Positions 1-10,283 of a stretch of DNA of 24,447 nucleotides are shown here, one piece after another. The notes beneath the pieces were generated by a model. That model did not search any database and had not been told where the DNA came from. It saw nothing but the letters and a program-made list of their open reading frames with translations. Every line of letters begins with the position of its first letter. Position 1 is the stretch's first letter. Origin of the DNA: Porphyra umbilicalis (Eukaryota > Rhodophyta > Bangiophyceae > Bangiales > Bangiaceae); contig KV919314.1 in NCBI GenBank assembly GCA_002049455.2, forward strand, positions 1 to 24,447. The letters run 5' to 3'. Made by a program: the position numbers and the translations under genes.

Positions 1-354
1 AAAAAAAGATGATTCTGCCTCCTGAACAGGCCATAGGAATTCTAGATGACGATCGCATTTGCCGGAGGCGGACGCAGAACGCATACTCAAATGACGCGCG
101 ACGGCGGATCGTGCCGATGAAGAAAGAAATCCCCGCAGACAGAAGGCTTTCTTCCTTGCATGAGCAGAAGGCCTCTGGCGATGTTTGTCGGCTTCCTGCA
201 TCTCGCGTGGGGATCAGCAGAGTGCGACAAGTTTTACCGGGGCACAAATGCGGCACAGTCATTGGCTCCACATGCAGGAGGTTCTCTTACAGCACGATGT
301 GGGAACGATGCTTCCTGATCGGCGGTGTGTCCATTTTTGGGGGAAGTACCATAT
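1..354. other. Non-coding DNA, left edge
   Basis: Balanced-composition DNA. Open frames cross it on both strands (the longest runs from 9 to 551), but none has a recognisable domain, and its codons look like random sequence with many Cys, Arg and Trp. An ATTGG (reverse CCAAT) lies at 261-265. No gene is supported. Confidence 0.5.
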
Positions 355-1326
355 TATGGTGCTTTGCTGAGAAATGGAGCATGCACGTTTGCGAGTGCAA
401 ACGTTTGCCGAGGTGGACCGATGTCAGGATGTCCATCAGATCGTCTCTCACCTGGCTTCAGGGGACCGATAGCGTCCCAAGTGCAATTGCACCTGGCATC
501 ACCGGCGAAAGCCACAGCCACCCACTGGCACATCGTAAGACGTGGGACTGAGGGCTCATCATGCAGCCAATGACTTCTCATTATTCAATGTCAAGAACAC
601 TGCCCAAACCCTGTCAGAATACCGGTTCAATGAATGTGACCACGCGCCCATTGGCTGCGTCAGGCGGCCTAGTTTCACAGTATTTGAGCCGGCTCTCCAC
701 GGTCCAGAAGACAGAGACTGCGCACCTGTGCCATCTGGTGCCCCAGAAGAAACGCAGGTGGGCTGGATCCAGTCACTGCTGTACCCTTCATCGATGGTGA
801 TTGGTCAAAAGAATGTCAGTGACACGTCTCGATGTCAATAAACAAAGGCGATCTACTGGTCTCGGAGCTCACGTGTTCGGAGGGCCAATGAACGGCCCGA
901 ACGGAGAGAAAAGAATTGCAAGAACTCCTCAAACGTCATGCATGTTCGGAGGCCGATTCAGCCTCTGTGAGCAAACATGAGGGGCCGGTTAGGGGGGACG
1001 CTCCTGACGGCACCGCTGTGGCCGGTGGCTTAAGAAGTCTTGTCCTGATTAGGCTGTCAGCGTGCATGTTCTGGCATCGTTTCACAAAGACCACCGCGGG
1101 TGTCAGCAGGTACTTGCCACCGGGTCACTCAGAGTGCAGTTTTCCAGCTCTTGTCAGCCGTTGTCGGCCCAAGGGCCCGGCGAACCTGGTCGGGATGCTT
1201 GACATGTCACACATCACCCGGAAATATCATGGGTCTCCCCACAGCACGGGTCAATGCTCGCAGTGGTCGGTTGTGCATGTTTGTTTGCGCAAACGTGCAT
1301 GCTCCATTTCTCAGCAAAGCACCATA
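355..1326. mobile_element. TA-flanked inverted-repeat element, Tc1/mariner-like, non-autonomous
   Basis: Positions 355-393 are a perfect 39-nt reverse complement of 1288-1326. Each end reads TA followed by TGGTGCTTTGCTGAG inward, so the element core would be 357-1324 (968 bp) with a TA dinucleotide on each side. Inside the perfect part the arms stay similar but are offset by a 4-nt indel (GCGAGTGCAAAC against GCGCAAAC). The interior has no transposase-like frame; CCAAT pentamers occur at 650, 800 (reverse) and 885. Long inverted repeats with TA ends are typical of Tc1/mariner-type non-autonomous elements. TA is self-complementary, so it cannot be proved a target duplication rather than the tip of the repeat. 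A chance 39-nt perfect inverted match is very unlikely; the superfamily label is inference. Confidence 0.65.
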
Positions 1327-2090
1327 TGTCACCCGGACTATCGGGCCGAGATGTAGTTATCTAAATTCATTGTGGTGAATCTCGTTCCTTAGGGCACCGT
1401 TACATTGACGAGAGCGTGGATCGTGGACCAATAAGCGAATATAGACACGTTGCACCAATAAAAGAGACACGTTTTGTTGGTCCATCATTGCTAGGTTTGC
1501 TCTAATAAACACGCTGTACAATGGGGGGTTCGGAAATCCCAGGCACGTGCGTGCCATACCCTGGCCTTCATGGCGGTGGCGCGCTCGGCGACGCATCGAC
1601 ACCGGACACGCCGGCCAGCTCCATAGCCGCGAGCGCGCACGGGGGCGCGTACAGCCACGTTGCAGTGGCGGGAGGCGCGTGAGGCAGAGAGAGGGGTGCC
1701 GCCGCCGCCATCGCAGCGGCGGCGGCCCGCCGGCGTCGCGCGACATCCACGGGAGGGGCCGTCACTCCGCCGCGCAGCACATCTGCGCACGGCGGACGGG
1801 GCGGTCGGCACGGCGCACAGGCGGGCGGGTGGGACCGACCGCGCGCGACGGGGCGCCTCTAACCACGCCGCTCGATGGCGTCAGAAACCGCCGACGAGCC
1901 GCCGCAACAGAAGCCGGCGCGGAGGCACGATCGCCCGCGGGTCATCGTGGGTGCGTCGAACCCCGGATGTCGCTGCGCGCGGTTTCTGGGTGCAACTCGG
2001 GGCGATGGAGGGGGGCAGGGGGGCAGTGGCCGTCCGGGCCCTGTGACCTCGGTTGCAGGACAGTCCTTCTCAGCCATGTAACTCTATTCG
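1327..2090. other. Intergenic DNA then small GC-rich island
   Basis: 1327-1550 is balanced DNA with two CCAAT boxes 27 bp apart (1428-1432 and 1455-1459). From about 1550 to 2080 the sequence becomes very GC-rich, with open frames on both strands. The most protein-like is a 68-residue plus-strand frame at 1875-2081. It starts at an ATG in ATGGCG context shortly after an in-frame TAA (1860-1862), begins MASETADEPPQQKPARRH and has no known domain. Long open frames are expected by chance at this GC content, so I do not call a gene. Confidence 0.35.
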
Positions 2091-2470
2091 CTTTTAGCGT
2101 CATCGCGACCTTTTCCACACTGACACGCCCTCAGATCCCTGAGGACACGAATGCAGACTGCCACCTCTGAAACGGAGAGCAAGTCCCTTGATCTAAGTAT
2201 ATGTGTGCATCACTACACTTTGAGAGCACCCTGTCCTAAAGGCCAGGGAACTGTTCTCGTCTTGAAAACAGGGAAGGCCTGGTGAGCTTCGTGAAGCAGG
2301 GGGGCGCTTAGAGGCAGTTCTGGTGCACCTGCGCGGTGCAGGCGTGGCCAACACATGTGTATGCGTAGCATTTTAGACAGAAGCCTGCGGGATTTTCAGC
2401 CCCCGCAGGTCGGACGCGCAGTCTTTCTGTTGAGCTTTGCCCTGGCGAAACCAACTCGGGCTTCCTTGTC
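2091..2470. other. Non-coding DNA with a dispersed-repeat copy
   Basis: Balanced DNA between two GC-rich islands. It contains part of a dispersed repeat (2157-2250, listed separately) and an 8-bp hairpin (CCTGCGGG at 2384-2391 with CCCGCAGG at 2402-2409). No coding signal is seen. Confidence 0.5.
2157..2250 (+). repeat. Dispersed repeat, copy A
   Basis: ACTGCCACCTCTG (2157-2169) and, about 54 nt further on, GAGCACCCTGTCC plus AAAGGCCAGGGAA (2224-2250) recur in the same order and orientation at 18318-18360. In the second copy the two blocks are almost adjacent. The copies therefore differ by a ~50-nt gap, as expected of diverged members of one interspersed family. Confidence 0.55.
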
Positions 2471-5254
2471 TTGGCACAGCCAACAGCACGGGCGTCGTCG
2501 TCCTGGTTCTGTCACGGCCTGCTTCTCCTGTGCCTGTGCGGCGCAGAGTCACCGACTTGCGACGGCGACGCGGACGATGACGGCGGCGGCGGCGGCGGCG
2601 GCGGTGGCGACGATGGCGCGGCGGCGATGGCGGTCGTCGGTGTCGCCTCGCGCCGCCGCGTCGGCGGCCGCCGCCGCCGCCGCAACAACAAACGCGTTGA
2701 CCATTGCCCGTGGCCTCCCCCGGCCGCCAACGGCGCCCAAGTCGCCGCCACGGCCATGGCGCTCGGCCTCCTCCTCACGGTTGGGCAGAGTCACGACGGA
2801 CGGGAGGCAGCGACGCTGGACGTCACCGCTGCCGCCGATGGCCTCGACGTGCTTTGCCGCCGCCCGCTGCCGTCGCGGCGGCGGACGGCGTGGCGCGCCG
2901 GGCGGGGCGGCTTGCTGCCAAAACACCGACGCGCTCCGCCCCGACCCGGCGCCGAGTCACCGGCGCCCTCCCCCCCCCCCCCCCCGGTTGCCACCGCCGC
3001 CGTGCGCCTGGCTGTCGACGTCTGGAACTGGGCCGCCGCGGCGGCGGCGGCAGCTTCCTTCGCCACCCCGCACGCCGCGGCGGCTGCCGCCGCTGCCGTC
3101 GCCGCAGCGATGGGCGAGGCGGTCGAGACGCTCGCCGCGGCCACAGCCGCCGCGAAGGCCGCCTTTTCGCCGTCGCCGCGATGCCGCCGTGCCAGCCGAC
3201 GACGCCGTGCCGGCGGTGCTCGTCGTCGGCCACATTTCTGTGCGGGTGCGGTCGCCGCCGGCTGCCGTGGGTGGGGGGGGAGGGTCGACGCGCTCGCCGA
3301 CGCGGCGCCCGCGGCGGCGGCGCTGTCGAGGCTGGCCGACGCGGTCACCGCCGCGGCGGGCTGGCATGGGGCGGCAGACATGGGGGCGGAGGTGGCGTAT
3401 TTTGGGCGGGCGGCGGTAATAGCGGCGGCAGGGGCGCCTGACGACGGGGGGGAGGGCGCCTCCGCGCTGGCGCTCGTCGCGTCATTTGCGCCAGCCGGGT
3501 CGACGGCGGCGGGTGCGGGCGACGCGGGGCGGGCGATTGCGGGGGGCAGCAGCGTGCGCCCGCTGGCGTGGGGGGGGGGGGCTCGCCGCGCCGCCGCCGC
3601 CTGGCACGGCGACCGAGGCCACCGCGGTGCGGTTGGGGGAAAACCGCCGCGTTGGTGGCGCGGCCGTCAAGGCGCACCCCCACCTCTACCGTCAGTGGCC
3701 GTCGTCGGCGGCGGGGTGGTCACCCCGCCGACAGGCGTCGCCTCCGCCCGTGCCGCCGCCGAGGAAGCGGCTGGGCTGTCGTGTGCTGGGCAGGCCACGC
3801 GGCGGGCGCGACGGCGGCGTCCCGCCGCACCGTGTCGGCTGTGGCGCCCGGCGTTGCCCTGCCGCCCAGCGTCGACGAGGGGGTACTGACGTCCGTGCGG
3901 CGAGCTGTGGCGGTCGGCGAGGTGCGGTCGTTGTGGGCGGGCAAGGGGGTGGGGGAGGGCCCCCTGTGGACGTCGATCGACGTCGACAGCGTGGCGAACC
4001 TGTTGGGGCCGTTGGAGGGGGCCGCCGCCGTCGCGGGACGCAGCCCTAGGCGGCGCGACCTGGGGAGTGGGTGGGAGGGAGAGACGACGACAATGACTAC
4101 AACCCGGCGGCGGCAGTCGACCTGCTCCACGCGACCCCCGAGCTCGCCGCCGCGCTGCTGCCTGCCGCCACGCTCGACGCGGTGGGGGCGGGCGGCGCCG
4201 CGTGCCCCGACGACGCGCTGTCGGCGGCGATCACGATGCCCGCCTCCCGCGGCCGTCGGCGCGCTGCCGCCGCCGCTCCCGCGGCGGCGGCGGGGAGCCT
4301 CGCCGCCGTCGCGGCCGCCCGCCGGGCAGCGGCGGCGGCGGCCGCTGCCGCCGCGTCGCCTCCCCCCGCAGTAGTCCCCCCCGCCACCCACCGGTACGCG
4401 GCGGAGGCGGGGTGGACGCCGACGTCGAGCCACCCGTCGAAGTTATCGCGTCTGCCCTCGGACGGCCGTCCGTGGCGAGAGGCGCCGGTGCCACAGCGGG
4501 AAGCCGGCGCTCCTCGCCGGCCAACCGCCCCGCGTGGCGGGGGACGATGGGGGAGCCGCCGCGGCTTGACCGGCGGCGGCTGCTCGTAGCTTCCCCCCCC
4601 CCAGGCGGCGGGGGGGGCTGACCGCTCCGCGGCGGGCGTCGCGGCCGCGGCCGAAGCCGTGACGCGGGGCAGCCCATCGGCGACGGCCACGCTGCGGGCG
4701 TGGGCGGGGAGGCACGCGGACCGGGCCGCGTGGTCAGCCTGCCGCCGGGACCTCGACGCGGGGCGAGGGCGGCTCGCGGCGGACGTGTTGGGGGGATGGC
4801 TGTGGGGGGGGGGTCACGGACTTGCTGTTTGCTCTCCCAGCCAAGGGGGGGGGGGGGGGCGGCTCCCCCGCGTCCGCCGCCGTCGGCACGGCGGGGAGGT
4901 CGACCGGCATGGGGCATGGGCCGGCTGCGGCGGGCACCGCGGCCGCCGCCGTCGCCGTCGAGCCCCTCGTCCCCCCCCGTCCCCCTTGCCCCACAGCCGT
5001 GGGTGCTGGGTTCCCCCCTCCCTCCCCAGGCAGCGGTGCTCGGCCTCGATCAAGCTCTCCAAGCCTTTCTGTGGGAGACGCTCCCCGGTCTGGCGCCCCC
5101 CCGTCTTGCCGCCGCTGAGACAGTGTAGGCAGCCGACGCCGACACGAACACCGACGTTGGCGTGGCACCGGTGGAGGCGGTGGAGGTCGTGGCGGCCGCC
5201 AAGGCGGAGACGCCCGTAGCCCGGCGGCGGGCGCGCGCGCCGCGGGCGGCGGAG

Positions 5255-5288
<34 letters not shown>

Positions 5289-5626
5289 CGGCGGCTGCGG
5301 CGGCGGCGGCGACGCCAGCCGACGGGGCGGCGGGCGAGGGGCGGCGGACGACGCGCTCCTGCACCGCGCTGTCGCTGCGGCTGACGAGAGCGGCGGAGGG
5401 TGGGGGCGAGTGCGTAGCTGGCGGGGGGGGCGAGCGTGCCGGCGAGCGGTGGGACATGCGTTCTTTTTTAGCTCTTCTTCCCACAAGTGTACGCCCGAGA
5501 CTGTTCGTTGCGCTCCGCGTCTTCTTTAATGGGTTGCTTCGACAGTATGTAATGCAGAGATGGGCCGAAGGCGGCGCGGGGCGTTGGCAGCGGAGCTGCG
5601 CCCGAACCCACCACGGTGGCACATAG
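2471..5626 (+). pseudogene. Alanine-rich coding-like block, frame broken many times
   Basis: No domain is recognised. The plus strand carries stretches that read like one Ala-rich protein, but in successively different frames: ALGLLLTVGQSHDGREA and AVRLAVDVWNW (frame of 2471), then AVPADDAVPAVLVVGH, DALADAAPAAAALSRLADAV, VALPPSVDEGVLTSVRR with TSIDVDSVANLLGPL, VDLLHATPELAAALLP, ATLRAWAGRHADRAAW, and VLGLDQALQAFLWETLPGLA ending at TAG 5126-5128. An Ala-rich frame resumes directly after that stop and runs to 5626. Several hops fall at homopolymers: G8 at 3273-3280, G12 at 3570-3581, C10/G8 at 4593-4617, G10 at 4804-4813 and G15 at 4845-4859. Either a decayed gene or an intact gene with homopolymer length errors would give this. 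Opposite-strand frames are also open because of the GC content, so strand is a judgement. Confidence 0.35.
4845..4859 (+). repeat. G15 homopolymer
   Basis: This is one of the longest single-base runs in the Ala-rich block; C16 at 2970-2985 is the other. Such tracts slip in replication and in sequencing. The preferred reading frame changes near here. Confidence 0.9.
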
Positions 5627-6400
5627 GCAGGGCGGTGGAGGCGGGCAAGGCCGCGAAACGCATCCACCTTTCCCCCCACAATTCCGTCGGCCGGCCGGCA
5701 GGCGCGCGTCTGCCAGACCCGCCATCGCTGCCCCCACCCCACGCACGGCCGGCGGCCGAGCGACGGGGCTGACGTCGGCGGCGATTGGCGACACGGCGTC
5801 ACAGTAGCCACCGCGGCTCTCACGGCCACGGCGCCGCGCAAGCGGCGGTTGGAAGGAGGTCCGCACTGCTTGGCGGGCGGCGCGGCCGCCCGTCGCGGAG
5901 GCCGGTTTCCTCGCCGCACACGCAACCACCCCTCCTACTGCCGCCAATCGATCGAGTGCGCGGCGGCGCCGCGGACATTGTCAGCGCAAATGTTGCGCGA
6001 CCGACCCGCCGACCACCGGCGGCTGGTGGCAGCGGGGGGCGGCGGCAGTCGGCGCCGGCCAGCCGGTGGCTCATGCCGCGTGTTCAGAACAGTGAGGATG
6101 GGTCGTGCGGAGGGCGCAGCTGCCTGTCGCCCGTGCTGGCTCCGGCAGCGGTGCTGCCGACTGCAACGGCGGAACAACGGCGCGCGCCCGTGCCCACGGC
6201 AGAAGCGGCTGCGAGGCCACTCTGCAGCCTGCAGAGCCGTCCGTGGCGGCTGCCGCGGCCGGAGCGCGCCTCACCGGGATGGCCGACCTCTGGTGGCAGT
6301 CCGGCGGGCGTCGGACACCGCCGCCGCCGCCGCTGTCGTCATCACTGCAGCCCGGAGCGAGCCGCCGCATCAGACGCGCGCGCTGCGTGTTGGAATGAGG
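5627..6400. other. GC-rich tail of the island, no defined gene
   Basis: Both strands have long open frames (minus 5050-5925; plus 5785-6435 and 5849-6730). The plus frame containing GGDWRHGVTVATAAL and PHCLAGGAAARRGG (about 5771-5900) is the most protein-like stretch. It turns Arg/Cys-rich afterwards and runs into balanced DNA. No motif is recognised. This may be a continuation of the Ala-rich block or simply GC-rich non-coding sequence. Confidence 0.3.
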
Positions 6401-8057
6401 GAAATTGCGCTCACCCAACCGCCCGGTACTTGTGATGAGATTTGGGACTTTGGGTTGGGACTGCCGGCGGCGACCGGGACAGTGGATTGTCGGTCGAGGC
6501 CTGTGGCGGTTATATTTTTGTACTTTGCTCCTGCGCTGTGGTGCTTAAAGAGGGGTCGCACGCAACCGGCGGATTCATCGATTTTTGACCGCAAGATGTT
6601 GCGGACGCCCCAAGCACGACACCATACACAGCGTTTTGTCCCCGATTCCTTAAAACTGAGAACTGCGAGATTCGAACACGCCCACCGATGGTTCGCAGAA
6701 CAGTCGCACACCGATCATGCGATCAAATGATGCCCACTTTTTGTTGATCTCTGAGACAGAGCCCGCAGTGGAGTTCAGAAGTGCTCGAATACCATCTGCA
6801 CCGATATTCAGTGGGAATTATCCTCACACCAGCACCTGCAGATTTGGCAATTGTCCGGCGAAGTTGCTGCCCCATGCTCATGAAGGATCTTTCCGATTCG
6901 CTGGTTCTAATCGTTCTGCGTATCGTGCTGAGAACTGTCCTGAAGTGGGAGTAAGATCATCCTGAGGATCGTGCTCAGGACTATCCTGGCGTCGGAGTAC
7001 AATCATCCTGGGGATCGTCGTCATAGATTGAGTGAACGAGTGCGCAAGATTGATCTAGATTCCTGCCTCAAGGACTCGATCGTAGATGATAGCCTAGACT
7101 ACTTCGAGTGACGTCGTGAGGAGGGTCTGCCGAAACCGATCAGAGAGCAAGACCTGCCCATGGGGCGTCGCTCCTGGGCCACAAAGCGTGTGCAGAGGGA
7201 ACCTCAATGTTACTTGGTAGTCGTGCGACCGACACGCTGTTTCCCGGCGCAGAGGGGATGGGAACTGGGTAAACATGCGTCGGCTCGCACATCGAGAATA
7301 CCGTGAAGTCCCGGACGCACCCAGTCCCGATTTATCAATGATTGGGTCTCCTTCGCGCGCAGTAAATTCGTTCTCAGCTCGGTGGCAATCTCGTCCCCTC
7401 TCGTCCTAACACAGCACGTCCCGAACTCGCAATCCCCCGGTTCAATACGGTTCAGAAGCACTCGCACCAGTTTCTCAAGCGCATGAGTGATGTGTCAGGT
7501 TGCAAGTTGGGCATTGCTCTGAACGAAGAAAATGTCCACAGGTTTGTGTTCACACTGTTGACGAAATAGGCAAGCATTTTGTTTGCGGAAGAGGCAGTCA
7601 GACTATCAGTTGAACAAGTCCTCACATTTTGTTCGAATGACAGTCCCCGAGATGATCTGTGGGTCAGGATGACACTGCTTCTGGAACGATCCCAGAGTCA
7701 GTCCCGAAGATGATCCGTTGAACGAGTCCAGAACTGTAGTGATGAACTGCCGAATCACAGAGGTCACTCGAGAATCAGGCAATCTGAAATGTAGGATTTT
7801 CGCTGATCCACGGAACTTTTGTGCACATGATCCTCCGAATCATGCTGAGGCCATCTCACAGGAGCTTTGCATGGCTATCTCAAAACATTCTTTCGCGTCT
7901 ACTCGTTATAGATTTACAAGCCGGCAAATTTAGCACTATCCCGGCGATGAAATACCGACCCGCAGTGTACTCGACGGTTTTCGACCTATCTAACCTCAAA
8001 TGGCTGCGTTGTATGTTTCCTGGAACCCGTCAGAACTGTCCTTACACCTCCGGAAGC
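6401..8057. other. Gene-poor region with degenerate short repeats
   Basis: Balanced DNA, with only short open frames (at most about 110 codons) resembling no family. It contains a 46-bp tandem duplication (6922-7013), a perfect 7-bp hairpin TCCTGAG/CTCAGGA (about 6960-6980), and repeated words around 7609-7735 (GTTGAACAAGTCC and GTTGAACGAGTCC, and two copies of a CAGTCCC-GATGATC block about 59 nt apart). This looks like old, decayed repeat DNA. Confidence 0.45.
6922..7013 (+). repeat. 46-bp tandem duplication
   Basis: Two head-to-tail 46-nt copies (6922-6967 and 6968-7013) both begin ATCGTGCT and carry ATCATCCTG near the end. They differ at 9 of 46 positions. A partial third copy begins at 7014 (ATCGTCGTC). 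Confidence 0.7.
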
Positions 8058-8065
8058 GTCTGAAT

Positions 8066-8972
8066 CAGGCCTCACCAAGAGTATTTCGGGAAGGGTATCA
8101 CTCGAGTATATTTTTCGGGTATATACTCATACTCGCGAAATTTGTCGGTCCTTCCCCAATACCCATACTCGGTGAATGAGCAGTGGTCAGATACCCGCGA
8201 AACCTGACGTTCAAGGGTTTCAAGTGTGTTACTCGTAGTCTCGATTCTGGATAATTCGACAATTTTGACGGTGAATTGACCGGATACTCCCACATCAAAT
8301 CGATGCCTGGCAATCTGAGCAGAGGCAGAGCGTGCGATTTGGGCCAACATCACGCATCTGCATGCGTGCGAAGCGAGTGACAGCCCACCATCCACCCTCT
8401 TGCGCTCTTAGGCGTCCGTCATCCTTCTCTGCTCTCCCCGTTCCTCCGCCCCGATCTTCATCCTCGCCCACCACGCGGCGCGGCGGTGGTCACCTTCCCA
8501 ACCCTCCCGTTCGTCTCGCCTTTCGCGAGCCTCTCGCTCGCTCCTTGCACTTCCACCGAGAGTTCCAATCGGTCCTTGGGGTGGACGCATTCGACAGGGC
8601 CTGCAGCCCTGATCGCCGCCCGGTCGGATCCAGTGACAATGCTCGTTCCGGCCGAGGAGCCAACGGAGGTCCGGCACCACGACGACATCAGCCGCATAAC
8701 GAATAAATTGGTATCAAAACTACAAAGTTAGCTGCACGAAGGAAATATGCATTCCTGTGAATGGTATACGCATACCCGCGCCTCGGAACGACATTGGATA
8801 CCGACGTCCCAAAACTACTAGGGTATGTACTCTTGATACCCACTCTGTCAGGTTTGAGCGATACTCGTACTCGGACGTCTAAGATCCGGCTCACTGTCAA
8901 CCAATACTCGGTGGCTGGATTCGAGTCACATACTGTACTCGTGGCTGAAACTGATACCCTTGGTGAGGCCTG
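8066..8972. mobile_element. Non-autonomous hAT transposon (907 bp) with 8-bp target-site duplication
   Basis: The ends are perfect 14-nt inverted repeats: CAGGCCTCACCAAG at 8066-8079 and its reverse complement at 8959-8972. The match continues for four more bases (GTAT) after one mismatch. Flanks are identical 8-mers: GTCTGAAT at 8058-8065 and again at 8973-8980. A CAGG-type tip with an 8-bp duplication is diagnostic of the hAT superfamily. The outer ~230 bp on each side is packed with short words in both orientations (GGGTAT, ATACCC, ATACTCG, CGAGTAT), for example at 8093-8098 and 8128-8175 on the left and at 8763-8960 on the right. hAT elements carry such subterminal repeats as transposase-binding sites. 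No transposase frame lies inside, so it would have been mobilised in trans. The exact duplication suggests a fairly recent insertion. Confidence 0.9.
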
Positions 8973-8980
8973 GTCTGAAT

Positions 8981-9330
8981 GCGACTCGATTAGCTTCGGG
9001 CATGGCGAGCGCGGAACCACTCCACTGTGCGCTTCAGAGCAAACCCTGCAACGTCGATCCCATCTTCTAATAGGGGAATCTAGAGGCAGTGCGACAATGA
9101 AATAAAATATGTTTTTGCGAACACTGAGTGGTATTCGGAATATGTTGGTATCTTCAAATTTCTGGTCGCGCGATCGACCGCACAGCCCCCCTAAGACGCC
9201 CGTCTCGCGTTTTTTCATTTTGTGGCGCAAGCATATGTACATATCTTGCTCTCCGTGCTTCTTAGCTCAACGCCACCGTTCAAATAGGACGGGAGAGCGC
9301 TGGGGATTTTCGCTTTGCCTCGTGCTGATC
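8981..9330. other. Non-coding spacer
   Basis: Balanced DNA between the hAT element and the next GC-rich island. A plus-strand frame opens at 9109 but only becomes Ala/Pro-rich after 9330; its first 70 residues look random. No repeat or gene is supported. Confidence 0.45.
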
Positions 9331-9540
9331 ACCACCGCGCGAGTGCCGCCCCTCCGACGCCGATCCGCCGCACCCCCTCCCCCTCTCCTCCATGAGCGTC
9401 CCTCCGTCCCTGCTGCTTCGCCGCCAGGATCGCCTGTACCCCCCCCCCCGCCCCGACGGCGGCGCCCGCCGACGCGGCGGCGCTCTTTGCCGCCGCGCTG
9501 TCGCCGGCCGCCGGCCACTGCTGGTGCCGTCGGCCACCAG

Positions 9541-9840
9541 CCGGCCGCAGGCGCGATCCGTGTGGTGGCGCTGCCGGGCGGCCACGGCGACACGGCCTTC
9601 GGCGCCCCGCTGGCGCGTTGTGCGTCGGCCCTGCCGGGCGACGGCGGCGGCACGACCGCCAGCCCGCCGCCTATGCGCTCAGCGTCGGCCTCGCCAGGCG
9701 ACGGCGGCGGGACGGCCGCCACCGCGACGCGTTTGAGCTCTTCGTCGGCGCCGCGGGGCGGCGCCGACGACACGGCCGCCAACCCGACGCCGGGGTGCTC
9801 GGCATCGTCGCTACCGGGCAGGCACCGACGGCCGCGCCGT
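9541..9840 (+). repeat. 60-bp (20-residue) tandem repeat, about 5 units
   Basis: Five successive 60-nt blocks starting at 9541, 9601, 9661, 9721 and 9781 align without gaps over most of their length. Each has a GCGTCGG-like word, CCGGGCGACGGCGGCGG-like middle and ACGGCCGCC-like end. In the most protein-like frame the consensus is roughly D-A-x-x-L-x-V-G-x-A-G-R-R-R-R-H-G-R. The period is a multiple of three, so the frame is kept across units. Confidence 0.75.
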
Positions 9841-10198
9841 CCGGCTGCGGCGATCTCGGCGGCGGCGGCGGATGGCGGTGGCGATGGCGACGCGCCAAAC
9901 GACGCTTGTGGGGGGGGGGGGCGACGCTGGCGCCGCCGCGCCAATGTCGATGGCCGACGTCACCACCTCGGCGGCGGCCGCGGCCGAGGCGGCGGCGGCC
10001 GACGAGGTGGCTCGGCGGGGACAGGCGGGGTCTTGATGGTGGGGGTAGACCACGCCCCGTCGCCAGCGGCGACGGCGGCGGCTGCCACCGGTTCGTCGGC
10101 GGCGGGGCTGCCGCGGCCGCCGCCGTGGCTGTCGTTAGGAGCAGCGGCGTTCGGCGCGGACACCGCGGCCGCGGCAGCGGCGCTGGCGGCGGCGGCGG

Positions 10199-10283
10199 CG
10201 TAGGTGGCGGCGGCGGTGTAGGTCGAGGCGGTGGTGTATGCGGCGGCGGCGGTGTAGGCGGCGGCGGCGGTGTAGGCGGCGCT
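10199..10283 (+). repeat. 18-bp GC-rich minisatellite with recurrent TAG
   Basis: About five imperfect copies of an 18-nt unit of the type GCGGCGGCGGCGGTGTAG. In the plus frame continuing from GADTAAAAAALAAAAA, four of five units end in TAG and one in TAT. The same DNA reads open on the minus strand as Tyr-Thr-Ala repeats or Pro-Thr repeats. Confidence 0.7.
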
